Source of the DNA: Actinomycetota bacterium
GTDB taxonomy: Bacteria > Actinomycetota > Thermoleophilia > Gaiellales > Gaiellaceae
Assembly: GCA_005885565.1 (NCBI GenBank)
Contig: VAXK01000011.1
Coordinates: 849 to 19,727 of the forward strand
Direction: 5' to 3'
DNA: 18,879 nucleotides
Shown here: positions 6,297-14,043 of the stretch, piece by piece
Position numbering within the stretch: position 1 is the first letter of the stretch
Layout of the letters: each line of letters begins with the position of its first letter
Program-made: the position numbers and the translations under genes
Notes under the pieces: model-generated
Told to the model about the DNA's origin: nothing
The model's input: the letters and a program-made list of their open reading frames with translations, nothing else
The model's database searches: none

Positions 6297-7657
6297 GTGC
6301 ACATGCGGCGACCCCTTCCGCTCCTACGGCCTGCCGTGACCGGGCTTTCACGGATCGAGCCCTCGTCCGCGCTGGGCTCGACGCGCGACGACCGCGTGAC
6401 GACCCTCGTCGTCACCTCCGCGATCGTCGCCTCGGCGGTGCTCGTCGCCGTGGTTCGCAGCGTCGTCGAGACCGTGGCGCAGCAGCCCGGCCGCGTCGCG
6501 ACGCTGCTCGCGCTGACGCTCGTCCTCCAGCTCTTCTCCGTGCGCGTGTACGGGCGCGGGAGCGTGAGCGTCTCCGCGATCGGCATGCTCGCGAGCGTCT
6601 TCCTCGTCGACACCGGGACCGCCATGGCGATTGCGGTCGTCGCCGCCCTCGCGCACTCGATCCGGCGGCGAGCGCAGCCCCATAAGGCGATCTTCGACGG
6701 CGCGAACTTCGCCATCTCGACGGCGACGGCGTCAGTCGTCTTCCAGGCGGCGGACGGATGGCGCCCGGGTGCGGCGGTGCTCGCCGGCTGCGTCTTCGCC
6801 GCTCTCAACAACGGCCTTCTCTGCCTCGCGATGAGCCTCGCCGAAGGCTCGTCCTGGCGCACGATCTGGCTCGAGCGCTTCCACTGGGCCCGCTTCCACT
6901 TCGCGCTCTTCGGGCCGGTGGCGCTCGGCGCGACGATCGCGTACCAGAAGACGGGGCTCGCGGGGCTGGCGGCGTTCGCGCTGCCGCCGGCGCTGATGAT
7001 GCTCTCGGTCCATCAGTACCTCGAGCGGACGACGGCGGCGGTCGACGAGATCCGCCAGGCGAACCTCAAGCTCCGGCGCGCCCACAGGGACACGATCGCT
7101 GCACTCTCGCGCAGCATGGAGGCGAAGGCGCCGTATCGCTCGCCCGTCGGCTCGGCTTCCGTGGCGAGGAGCTCGAGGCGATCGAGATCGGCGCTCTGCT
7201 TCACGACATCGGCAAGATCGGCATCCCCGAGCAGATCCTGCGCAAGCCGGCGCCCCTCGACGACGGCGAGTGGGACGTCGTGAAGACGCACCCCGTGATC
7301 TCGGACTACATCCTCTCCGAGCTCGAGCTCCATCCCCTCGTCCGCCAGTGCGCGCGGTCGAGCCACGAGCGGATCGACGGGCTCGGCTATCCCGACGCGC
7401 TCGCAGGCGACGAGATCCCACTGCCGGCGCGGATCGTGCTCGTCGCCGACGCCTTCGACGCGCTGACGAGCGCTCGGCCCTACCGGCCGGCGCGCTCCAC
7501 GCTCGCCGCCCTCGCCGAGATTCGCGAGCACGCCGGGACGCAGTTCTGCCCGCAGGTCGTGGCCGCGCTCGAGGAGCTCGCCCGCACGGAGCCGTCGCTC
7601 GTCGTGCCCGAGCCGGCGGCGCAGATGCACGTCGCCTCGCAGATGCACGTCGCCTGA
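6297..7657 (+). pseudogene. Membrane-anchored HD-GYP phosphodiesterase, broken by an internal frameshifting deletion
   Basis: The 5' part (from GTG 6297; SD GGAG six bases upstream) encodes about six membrane helices and a linker ending ALSRSMEAKAPYR, residue ~281. The homologous text then resumes in another frame at 7133 as SLARRLGFRGEELEAIEIGALLHDIGKIGIPEQIL, and continues through HERIDGLGYPDAL and DAFDALTSARPYRPA to TGA 7655-7657. HD-GYP proteins hydrolyse c-di-GMP and normally have a GHTxRV block between these pieces; it is absent. That block supplies the first metal-binding His. The loss, of length 3n+1 and probably around 40 nt, breaks the frame. A functional phosphodiesterase is therefore not made unless this is an assembly error. 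The gene is convergent with the MFS gene, 20 bases away. Confidence 0.82.
7621..7656 (+). repeat. 18-bp tandem duplication at the 3' end of the HD-GYP gene
   Basis: Two adjacent copies of an 18-base unit (GCAGATGCACGTCGCCT plus C or G) encode QMHVAS then QMHVA and the stop. They differ only at the last base. A young duplication is implied by the near identity. Confidence 0.8.
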
Positions 7658-7677
7658 TTCCAGGCGGCTGTGCGGTT

Positions 7678-8913
7678 TTAGACGGCTGCGTGGGCCGGCA
7701 CGGCGGTGCGGCGGCGAAGCGTCGTGGCCACCGTGAGCGAGCCGACGAAGAGGACGATCGCGGCGATCGTGATCGCCTGTGACGGCGACGCGACGGCGTG
7801 CACGACGGGGGCGGCGACGACCGCGCCCAGCATGGTCGTGCGCCAGATCGTCGAGCCGACGCCGAACACGCGGCCGTGGTACTCGCCCTCGGCGTGCTGG
7901 TGGATCGAGGTCGTCATGACGACCTCCGCGAACCCGTTCGCGACGCCGAAGGCCGCCAGCAGGGCGAGCGCCGCGAGGGCGCTTCCCGACCAGGCGAAGG
8001 CGACGAAGAGGCAGCCCATCGCGCCGAGCCCCGGCGCCAGCCACCTGGCGTCCACGCGGCTCGCGGCTGCGCCCGTGAGCGCCTCGCCGACGATCATCCC
8101 CGCCGCGAGCGCCGCAAGCGCGAAGCCGTAGCCGCTCGCGCCGAGACCCAGGCCGGACGTGAAGCTCGGCAGCGTCGCGTTCACGAGGCCGGTCGCGAGC
8201 GTCAAGAGGGCGAACGAGCCGACGACGACCGCGAGCGTCGATCGCGACAGCACGTATCGAAGCCCGGACGCGAAGCCTCCACGCGTCCTGGCGACCTTCG
8301 GCTCCGCGCGCTCGTCCACGACCGAGATGCGGACGAAGAAGAGGACGGCAATGGCGTAGCTCGCGAGGTTCGCGGCCAGCCCGGCCGTCGCCCCCCCGGC
8401 AGCGAGCGTGATGCCCCCGACGACGGCGCCGAGCGCCATTGCCGCCTCTTGCCCCACCGAGTGGATCGCGTTGGCGGCAGGAAGCTCCTCCGCCTCGACG
8501 ACCATCGGGATGAGGGCGTTGCCGGCCACCGTCGAGACCATCCCGACGAGGCCGCACAGCCCGACGAAAGCAAAGACGATCGGCCGCGAGCCGACGACGA
8601 CGCCGGCGAGGGCGCCGGCGACCGCCGCGGCGCACGCGAGCTCGCTCCACACGAGCACGCGGCGCCGCGGCAGCCGGTCGACGAGCGACGCCGCCACGCT
8701 TCCCCCCACGATCGGCGGCAACAGCCGGATCGCCATCAGCGTCGCAACCTGGGCGATGGACGCAGTGGATTCGTAGACCCACCCGACGAGCACGGCGACC
8801 ATGAGCCAGTCGCCGAGGTACGAGATGCCCTTGCCGAGCGCGAGGCGGCGGAACGACGGCGACCGCAGCGGCCGCCGAAGCCGTTCCGGGACGACCTGCG
8901 AGGCTCGGGTCAC
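7678..8913 (-). CDS. MFS transporter, MFS_3/enterobactin-exporter (EntS)-like
   Basis: About 411 residues and 10-12 hydrophobic helices. The N-terminus (LRSPSFRRLALGKGISYLGDWLMVAVLVGWVYE) and the loop ASLVDRLPRRRVLVWSELA, equivalent to the conserved D-R-x-x-R-R motif A between helices 2 and 3, fit the MFS_3 group that exports siderophores or drugs by proton antiport. The C-terminal half retains the HAEGEYHGRVFGVGSTIW block found in these proteins. GTG 8913 is preferred because GAGGTGG (8919-8925) lies five bases upstream; GTG 8922 is in frame but overlaps that SD. It is divergent from the SARP regulator, about 280 bases away, and could be a target, though nothing proves this. Substrate unknown. 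Confidence 0.86.
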   Translation of the reverse strand: MTRASQVVPERLRRPLRSPSFRRLALGKGISYLGDWLMVAVLVGWVYESTASIAQVATLMAIRLLPPIVGGSVAASLVDRLPRRRVLVWSELACAAAVAGALAGVVVGSRPIVFAFVGLCGLVGMVSTVAGNALIPMVVEAEELPAANAIHSVGQEAAMALGAVVGGITLAAGGATAGLAANLASYAIAVLFFVRISVVDERAEPKVARTRGGFASGLRYVLSRSTLAVVVGSFALLTLATGLVNATLPSFTSGLGLGASGYGFALAALAAGMIVGEALTGAAASRVDARWLAPGLGAMGCLFVAFAWSGSALAALALLAAFGVANGFAEVVMTTSIHQHAEGEYHGRVFGVGSTIWRTTMLGAVVAAPVVHAVASPSQAITIAAIVLFVGSLTVATTLRRRTAVPAHAAV

Positions 8914-9154
8914 CAGGCCCACCTCATCGAGTGGGGGAAGGGCGGCGTCGTAACGCCGCCCGATGCGGCCCCTCCACCTATCAACTCCAGCTGCTTGCGC
9001 CCTTCATGGCTCCTCCCTTCAGACGGCCCCTGGGCCGGGGGTGCGGCCCTCCACCCTGCGGTTTGGGCGCAGCCGGCCTGACGACACCCCGGCTCGCCCG
9101 GTGGATTCGCGTCGATGCTTGGTAGCGAGTTCACGGCGACAGGATCCCTCGCGG

Positions 9155-9183
9155 CGCTGAAGGAACGCTGAAATCGTGCTAAG
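9155..9183 (+). promoter_or_regulatory. 11-bp-phased direct repeats upstream of the SARP-like gene
   Basis: CGCTGAA occurs at 9155-9161 and again at 9166-9172, exactly 11 bp apart. A weaker match (TGCTAAG, four of seven) falls at 9177-9183, again 11 bp on. SARP regulators typically bind direct repeats with this one-turn spacing near the -35 region, so autoregulation is plausible. The rest of the 8914-9193 gap holds no gene I can support; it must carry promoters for the divergent MFS and regulator genes. Confidence 0.35.
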
Positions 9184-9193
9184 AACGTGAAGG

Positions 9194-11989
9194 GTGGGTG
9201 CTGAAAGGGCAGAGTTCGGCCTCTTAGGGCCGCTGAGGGTGAGCCGAGAGGGCACCGAGCTTCAGCTCGGCGGTCCCAAGCAGCGTGCCCTCCTCGCGAT
9301 CCTGCTCCTCGAAGCGAACCACGCCGTCTCGGCCGACCGGCTGATCGACGCGCTGTGGGGCGACCGCCCGCCCGACACGGCCAAGAACACGCTTCAGGTC
9401 TACGTCTCGCAGCTCCGGAAGCTCCTGCCGGAGGGCGCGCTCGAGACGGTGGCGCCCGGCTACCGGCTCGCCGTGGCGCCCGAGGAGCTCGACCTGTCGC
9501 GCTTCGACGAGCTCGCGCAGCAGGGTCGTGCCGCGCTGCGGATCGGCGACGCCGCCACCGGGGCGCAGGCGCTCGGCGCCGCACTTGCGCTGTGGCGGGG
9601 CCCGGCCCTCGCCGATCTGGCGCTGGAGCCGTTCGCGCAAACCGAGGCCGCCCGGCTCGAGGAGCTCCGGCTCGCGGTGCTCGAGGACCGGATCGAGGCC
9701 GACCTCGCGCTCGGCCGCCACGGCCCGCTCGTCGCCGAGCTCGAGCACCTGATCGTCGAGAACCCCTTCCGCGAGCGGCTGCGCGCCCAGCTCATGCTGG
9801 CGCTGTACCGCTCGGGCCGGCAGGCCGAGGCGCTCGCCGTCTACCAGCGAACGCGCCGCACGCTCGTCGACGAGCTGGGGATCGAGCCCGGCGAGTCGCT
9901 CCGGCAGCTCGAGCAGGCGATCCTCGCGCACGACCCGGCGCTCGACGCACCGGCGGGCGGGGGGACGGCCGAGGGCATCCCGGCTCCTCCGACGCCGCTC
10001 CTTGGCCGGGAGCGCGAGCTCGCGACGTTGTCGGAGCTCTGCCGGCGCGACGACGTCCGCCTCGTCACCCTCACCGGGATCGGCGGCATCGGCAAGACGA
10101 GGGTCGCCCTCGAGCTCGCCCGCCGGCTGGCGCCCGAGTTCAGGGACGGCGCCCGCATGACCGACCTCGCGACGATCCACGACCCGGCACTCGTGCCAAG
10201 GGCGTTCCTCCAGGCGCTCGACCTTCCGGATGCGGCCCAGGATCCCGAGGAGGCGCTGGTGCAGGCGCTCGGCGGCGCCCAGCTCCTCCTCCTCGTGGAC
10301 AACCTGGAGCAGGTGCTGGAGGCCGCGCCGATGATCGCGCGCCTCGTCGAGGCCGCTCCGGGCGTGACGTTCGTGGCCACGAGCCGAGCGCCGCTGCACG
10401 TCGCCGCCGAGCGCGAGTTCGCCGTGCCGCCCCTCGCCGACGACGAGGCGGCCGAGCTCTTCGTGGAGCGGGCGCAGGCGGCGAACTCGGCCTTCGTCGT
10501 GAGCGAGCAGAACGCGGCCGCGGTCGCCGAGCTCTGTCGGCGGCTCGACGGCCTGCCGCTCGCGATCGAGCTGGCGGCCGCGCGGACGAAGCTCCTGGCC
10601 CCGGCGACGCTGCTGAAGCGGCTCGGCAACCGGCTCCAGCTCCTGACCGGCGGACGCCGCGACGCACCCGCGCGGCAGCAGACGCTGCGCACGACCCTCG
10701 ACTGGAGCCACGACCTGCTCGGCGAGGGCGAGCAGCTCCTCTTCGCGCGGCTCGCCGTGTTCGAGGGCGGATGCACTCTCGGTTCGGTGGAGGCCGTCTG
10801 CGCCGACGGAGACTCGGTGCTCGATCCGCTCGCGGGTCTCGTCGACGAGAGCCTCGTCCGACAGCAGGGCGCGGACGAGCTCCGCTTCTCGATGCTCGAG
10901 ACGGTGCGCGAGTACGCGCTGGAGCAGCTGGCCAGGTCGGGCGAGGAAGAGGAGATCCGGCGCCGTCACCTCGACCACTTCCTCGCGCTGGCCGAGGCGG
11001 CCGAGCCGGAGCTCTTCGCCCCCGACCAGATCACCTGGTTCGCCCGCCTCGAGGACGAGCACGACAACCTCCGCGCCGCGCTGACGTCGGCGCTCGACTC
11101 CGGCGACCCGCTGTCGGGCCTGCGGCTCGCCGTCGCGATCCGCCGCTTCTGGTCGATCCACGGCCACCTCGCCGAAGGGCGCGAGGCGCTCGAGCGCGCA
11201 CTCGCCGCGAGCCCGGCCGAACCGTCGGGCCTACGGGCGCGGGCCCTGAACGGCGCCGGGATCCTGGCGGGCGAGCAAGGCGACTTCGAGGCGTCGCGCG
11301 AGAGCCTCGAGGCCGCGCTCGAGACCGCGCGCGCCGCGGACGCGCCCGACACGATCTCGGCTGCGCTCACGAACCTCGGCAACCTCGCGTTCTTCCGCGG
11401 CGAGCTCGACGCGGCCCGTGAGCTCTACGCCGAGAGCATCGACCACTTCGCCTCGCTCGAGGACATCCGCGGTCAGGCGCTCTCGAAGGAGAACATGGGG
11501 CTGCTCGAGCTGACGGCGGGAGACGTGCCCAAGGCGGTCAGGTGGCTGACCGAGGCGCGTGACCTCGCGCGCGAGGCGGGCGTCGACCACGAGATCGCGG
11601 CGGCGTCGCGCTCGCTGGCGGCCGCGCTCATCGAGCTCGGCGAGACCGACCGCGCGCGAAAGCTCCTCGGCGAGAGCCTGACCCTCTCGCGCGAGATCGG
11701 CGAGCCGCACGGCGTGGCCGTCTGCCTCGACACCTACGCGGGTCTCGCGGCGACCGTCGGAGAGACCGAGCGGGCGGCGACGCTCTTCGGCGCCAGCGAC
11801 GCCGTGCGCTCGTCGATCGGCGCGCTCCGGCAGCCGGACGACCAGATCCTCTACGACCGCTGGCTCGCGCGCACGCTCTCGCAGCTCGGCACGGAGACGT
11901 ACTCGATCCGCTACGAGGAAGGGCTCCTGCTGACGCTCGACGAGGCCTGCGCGTTCGCCCTGGCGGGCAGCGCAGTCCTTACGTCTTAG
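9194..11989 (+). CDS. SARP/AfsR-like regulator: OmpR-type DNA binding + BTAD + NB-ARC-like ATPase + TPR
   Basis: 931 residues. An N-terminal winged helix (about 8-85; GGPKQRALLAILLLEANHAV, LIDALWGDRPPDTAKNTLQVYVSQLRKLL) is followed by the bacterial transcriptional activation domain (about 95-245). The ATPase has Walker A GIGGIGKT (295-302), Walker B LLLLVDN (Asp369), a sensor-like FVATSRAPL and the NB-ARC block LCRRLDGLPLAIELAAARTKLL. TPR-like helices fill about 570-900 (ALTNLGNLAFFRGELDAARELY and similar). This is the AfsR-type layout of a signal-driven transcription activator. No C-terminal LuxR HTH is present. GTG 9194 has no spaced SD. Upstream 11-bp repeats and the divergent MFS exporter are candidate targets; no biosynthetic cluster is visible. 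Confidence 0.92.
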   Translation: MGAERAEFGLLGPLRVSREGTELQLGGPKQRALLAILLLEANHAVSADRLIDALWGDRPPDTAKNTLQVYVSQLRKLLPEGALETVAPGYRLAVAPEELDLSRFDELAQQGRAALRIGDAATGAQALGAALALWRGPALADLALEPFAQTEAARLEELRLAVLEDRIEADLALGRHGPLVAELEHLIVENPFRERLRAQLMLALYRSGRQAEALAVYQRTRRTLVDELGIEPGESLRQLEQAILAHDPALDAPAGGGTAEGIPAPPTPLLGRERELATLSELCRRDDVRLVTLTGIGGIGKTRVALELARRLAPEFRDGARMTDLATIHDPALVPRAFLQALDLPDAAQDPEEALVQALGGAQLLLLVDNLEQVLEAAPMIARLVEAAPGVTFVATSRAPLHVAAEREFAVPPLADDEAAELFVERAQAANSAFVVSEQNAAAVAELCRRLDGLPLAIELAAARTKLLAPATLLKRLGNRLQLLTGGRRDAPARQQTLRTTLDWSHDLLGEGEQLLFARLAVFEGGCTLGSVEAVCADGDSVLDPLAGLVDESLVRQQGADELRFSMLETVREYALEQLARSGEEEEIRRRHLDHFLALAEAAEPELFAPDQITWFARLEDEHDNLRAALTSALDSGDPLSGLRLAVAIRRFWSIHGHLAEGREALERALAASPAEPSGLRARALNGAGILAGEQGDFEASRESLEAALETARAADAPDTISAALTNLGNLAFFRGELDAARELYAESIDHFASLEDIRGQALSKENMGLLELTAGDVPKAVRWLTEARDLAREAGVDHEIAAASRSLAAALIELGETDRARKLLGESLTLSREIGEPHGVAVCLDTYAGLAATVGETERAATLFGASDAVRSSIGALRQPDDQILYDRWLARTLSQLGTETYSIRYEEGLLLTLDEACAFALAGSAVLTS

Positions 11990-12168
11990 CTATTCGGGGC
12001 CGCAGTGAGGAGGAGCTCCACGGCGGCGAGCGCACCCGCCACGATCCACAACAGGCTGCGGATCGCCGGGGCGTGATCCAGCGCCGGGGATGGGCCGACA
12101 GCCATGAGGCCCGGCTGCGACGGACCGTCGTGCGGGGGCGGCGACATCACACCGTGCCGTCTCGTCAT
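11986..12168 (-). CDS. Small single-helix membrane protein, hypothetical
   Basis: 60 residues. The N-terminal part is polar and Pro-rich (RRHGVMSPPPHDGPSQPGL). The C-terminus holds one hydrophobic helix, RSLLWIVAGALAAVELLLTA, which may anchor it with a short tail. ATG 12168 lies six bases after TAGGGT (12175-12180 on this strand), the same leaderless signal used by other genes here, which supports it as real. It is convergent with the SARP gene and their stop codons overlap. No family is recognised. The alternative is that 11990-12210 is non-coding; conservation in relatives would decide. Confidence 0.45.
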   Translation of the reverse strand: MTRRHGVMSPPPHDGPSQPGLMAVGPSPALDHAPAIRSLLWIVAGALAAVELLLTAAPNS

Positions 12169-12174
12169 TCTCCG

Positions 12175-12180
12175 ACCCTA
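12175..12180 (-). promoter_or_regulatory. -10 box (TAGGGT) of the small membrane ORF
   Basis: Reading leftwards, TAGGGT is followed by CGGAGA and then ATG 12168. Spacing of six bases fits a leaderless start. It is downstream of the AlkB remnant, which ends at 12214. Confidence 0.35.
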
Positions 12181-12213
12181 CTCCGGTGGTCGGCCGGAGT
12201 CGAGGGGCCAGGT

Positions 12214-12569
12214 TCAGTCGGCGCGCTTCGCCCACGCGCGCAGCGCCCGGAACGTGATCGAGGAGCGAAGCGCCCCGAACGCCGGCGCGTCGCGGTGCCA
12301 GCCGATCGGCGCGCCAGGCGGGTAGCGCTGCATGAGGATCTCCGCGAGCTCCTCCGGCCGGACTCCGGCGAGCTCGGCCGCGCCCTCGCGCACGGGGGCC
12401 AACCACTCCGGGATCGGCTCGGCTTCCTGGACCGCCGCGCGACGCTCGTATTCATAGTCGACGCCGAAGTACCGCGCCGTCCGCTTTGCGACGACCCCGT
12501 GCATGTGGATCTCGTGGAACTCGAGTCGCCGAGGAGCTCGGGCCGGTAGACCAGGCCTTCGGGTCTCAT
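12214..12569 (-). pseudogene. AlkB-family 2-oxoglutarate/Fe(II) dioxygenase remnant with two internal deletions
   Basis: ATG 12569 opens MRPEGLVYRPELLG, the usual start of actinobacterial AlkB-like proteins. At about 12520-12530 the homologous text jumps to another frame (EFHEIHMHGVVAKRTARYFG), missing roughly 15-20 codons. It then runs normally through AEILMQRYPPGAPIGWHRDAPAFG, which holds the His-x-Asp iron ligands. Near 12268-12277 it passes directly to LRSSITFRALR, the family's C-terminal end, missing about 50 codons. The R-x5-R pair for 2-oxoglutarate is kept, but the second iron-ligand His (normally in a QHSIPP-like block) is gone. Intact family members reverse alkylation of DNA or RNA bases. 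This copy cannot have normal activity. It is divergent from the cupin gene with 24 bases between start codons. Confidence 0.8.
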
Positions 12570-12576
12570 GCCGGTG

Positions 12577-12586
12577 AAGATACGAT
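12577..12586. promoter_or_regulatory. Two overlapping divergent -10 boxes between alkB remnant and cupin
   Basis: On the plus strand TACGAT (12581-12586) is seven bases from GTG 12594 of the cupin gene. On the minus strand TATCTT (12577-12582) is seven bases from ATG 12569 of the alkB remnant. The hexamers share two base pairs and the arrangement is symmetric around 12581/12582. Both transcripts would be leaderless, and RNA polymerase could serve only one direction at a time. Confidence 0.5.
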
Positions 12587-12593
12587 CGAGCGG

Positions 12594-12959
12594 GTGAGCG
12601 CGTACGAGAGGCTCGAGCGGATCGCGCCGCTCCGCGTCTGGCAGGGCATCGCGGCGCGCATGGTGAGCGGCGAGCGGATCACGCTGGCGGTCGTCGAGCT
12701 CGAGCCGGGCGCGGTGGTCGCCGAGCACCGGCACGAGAACGAGCAGCTCGGCATCGTCCTCCGCGGCTCGATGGCCTTCCGCGTCGGCGAGGAGGAGCGC
12801 GAGCTCGGGCCCGGCGACACGTGGACGATCCCGGCGAACACGCCGCACGAGGCGGTCGCTGGCCCGGAAGGCGCGGTCGTGGTCGACGTCTTCGCGCCGC
12901 CCCGGGACGACTGGGCCGCGCTCGAGCCGCTCGAGCGTCGCCCGCCGCGCTGGCCCTAG
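12594..12959 (+). CDS. Small single-domain cupin protein
   Basis: 121 residues. Cupin motif 1 is ELEPGAVVAEHRHENEQLGIVLRG, with His45 and His47 and Glu50/Gln51 as probable metal ligands. Motif 2 is ELGPGDTWTIPANTPHEAVA, with His85. Small cupins of this form bind a transition metal and act as dioxygenases, isomerases or sensors; function cannot be set from the fold. GTG 12594 has a -10 box seven bases upstream and no SD, so it is probably leaderless. Its stop codon and that of the convergent YdeI-like gene lie on the same CTAG palindrome (12956-12959), so no spacer or terminator separates them. Confidence 0.88.
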   Translation: MSAYERLERIAPLRVWQGIAARMVSGERITLAVVELEPGAVVAEHRHENEQLGIVLRGSMAFRVGEEERELGPGDTWTIPANTPHEAVAGPEGAVVVDVFAPPRDDWAALEPLERRPPRWP

Positions 12960-13537
12960 CGGCCGGCCGGCCGCGTGAGCCGGCGGATCGTCCGGCCCTG
13001 CGCCGAGTCCTCGATGAGCGTGCGGAGCCGCCTCGCTCTCGTCTCCTCCCGCTTCGCGCTCACGACCCACCAGATCGCGGTCTTGCGGTACGACGGCGGC
13101 CGCGACTGGAAGTACTCCCACGCCTGCTCGTGCGCGCGGAACTCCCGCTCCTGGTCGGGCTCGAGCCTCGCCGCGTGCCGCTGCTCGTAGGCGTAGATCG
13201 CCGAGTTGTCGTCGGTGCGCGCCTCGAACGCCTCGCGCCCGGCAGGCTGCATCCGACCCTGGGCGACGAGCTCTTCGGCCCGCGCGACGTTGACCGCGCT
13301 CCAGGTGCTCCGAGGCTTGCGCCGCGTGAAGCGGATCATGTAGCTCTCGTCGCCGAGGCTCCTGCGCAGGCCGTCGATCCAGCCGACGCAGAGCGCCTCG
13401 TCGACCGCCTCGGGCCACGTGATGCTCGGCTTGCCGGTCGCCTTCTTGTGGAAGCCGACCCAGAGCTCGTCGGCGCTCTCGTGGTTCTCGGCGAGCCAGG
13501 CGCCGAAGTCCGCCGGGGTCTCGAAGAAGGTGGCTAT
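12956..13537 (-). CDS. YdeI/OmpD-associated family protein, start codon abnormal (ATA)
   Basis: About 193 residues with the family text FFETPADFGAWLAENHESADELWVGFHKKATG, ITWPEAVDEALCVGWIDGLR, YMIRFTRRKPRSTWSAVNV, and a C-terminal YRKTAIWWVVSAKREETRARRL. The family is widespread and is linked to peptide-antibiotic resistance in Bacillus, but its biochemistry is poorly known. Homologous text begins at 13534 (ATFFETP). The codon just before is ATA (13537-13535), where ATG would be expected. No ATG, GTG or TTG lies nearby in frame. The ATA overlaps the TAG stop of the DUF4395 gene, so it may be a rare ATA start served by coupling, a start-loss mutation or a sequencing error. Confidence 0.72.
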   Translation of the reverse strand: MATFFETPADFGAWLAENHESADELWVGFHKKATGKPSITWPEAVDEALCVGWIDGLRRSLGDESYMIRFTRRKPRSTWSAVNVARAEELVAQGRMQPAGREAFEARTDDNSAIYAYEQRHAARLEPDQEREFRAHEQAWEYFQSRPPSYRKTAIWWVVSAKREETRARRLRTLIEDSAQGRTIRRLTRPAGR

Positions 13538-14007
13538 GGCCTCGGCGGCAGCGGGCAGGAGACGAACGGCCGTCCGAGGAGCAGCCGCCCGAGCTTGTAC
13601 GCCTCGCAGCCGGTGCAGAAGCCGGTCGCCGCAGCGAGCAGCGCGAGCGCCGCGACGAGCACGCCGAGGATCGCGCCGAGGGTGTGGAGGCTGGCCGCGT
13701 GGGCCGCGGTCGCGATGGTGAGGAAGACCGCGCCGACGAGGTTGGCGAAGCGCGGCGGCCGCGAGTCCTCGAGCCTCCCTTCGCCGAACCGCGGCTGGAC
13801 GAGCTCGAAGTAGGCGAGGCAGGGGAGGCAGAACCGCCGCCCGAGCGTGAGCCCGACGGCGAGCTGCGCGGCGAGGACGCCGAGCAGCCACCACCAGCCG
13901 GTGGCGACGGCGAGCGCCGAGAGCAGGCCGATCGTCGCCTGGTTGAACCGCGGCGCGCGCGAGTCGATGACGTCGAGATCGCGGTACGGATCGGCGAGCC
14001 GCTTCAC
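13534..14007 (-). CDS. DUF4395 integral membrane protein
   Basis: 157 residues from GTG 14007. The N-terminus DSRAPRFNQATIGLLSALAV and the middle DSRPPRFANLVGAVFLTIA are the two matching halves typical of DUF4395, each leading into a hydrophobic hairpin, four helices in all. Two Cys pairs are seen: RRFCLPCLAYFE (about residue 60) and GFCTGCEAYKLGRLLLG near the end. Family members are often near thioredoxin-like or sulfur-transfer genes, but none is visible here. The stop TAG overlaps the putative start of the YdeI-like gene, so the two are likely co-transcribed. It is divergent from the M20 gene, with 36 bases between starts. AATACT (14015-14020, minus strand) is a possible -10. Confidence 0.85.
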   Translation of the reverse strand: MKRLADPYRDLDVIDSRAPRFNQATIGLLSALAVATGWWWLLGVLAAQLAVGLTLGRRFCLPCLAYFELVQPRFGEGRLEDSRPPRFANLVGAVFLTIATAAHAASLHTLGAILGVLVAALALLAAATGFCTGCEAYKLGRLLLGRPFVSCPLPPRP

Positions 14008-14030
14008 TTCGGGAAGTATTGCCTACGCGA

Positions 14031-14036
14031 TAGGCT
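14031..14036 (+). promoter_or_regulatory. -10 box (TAGGCT) of the M20 amidohydrolase gene
   Basis: TAGGCT lies exactly seven bases before ATG 14044, and there is no Shine-Dalgarno. The 36-bp divergent spacer must hold promoters for both directions. Confidence 0.45.
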
Positions 14037-14043
14037 CGCGCCG

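Noticed and set aside
7116..7160. Programmed ribosomal frameshift in the HD-GYP gene
   Set aside because: No slippery heptamer or downstream structure is evident, and a frameshift would not restore the missing conserved block with the metal-binding His.
8923..9193. Short open frames in the spacer between the MFS and SARP genes
   Set aside because: They are Pro/Arg/Ala-rich with no start signals and no recognisable motif; the region is better explained as divergent promoter DNA.
9224..11167. 647-codon minus-strand open frame opposite the SARP gene
   Set aside because: Low-complexity Glu/Arg/Leu text with no family signal; the plus-strand gene explains the codon bias.
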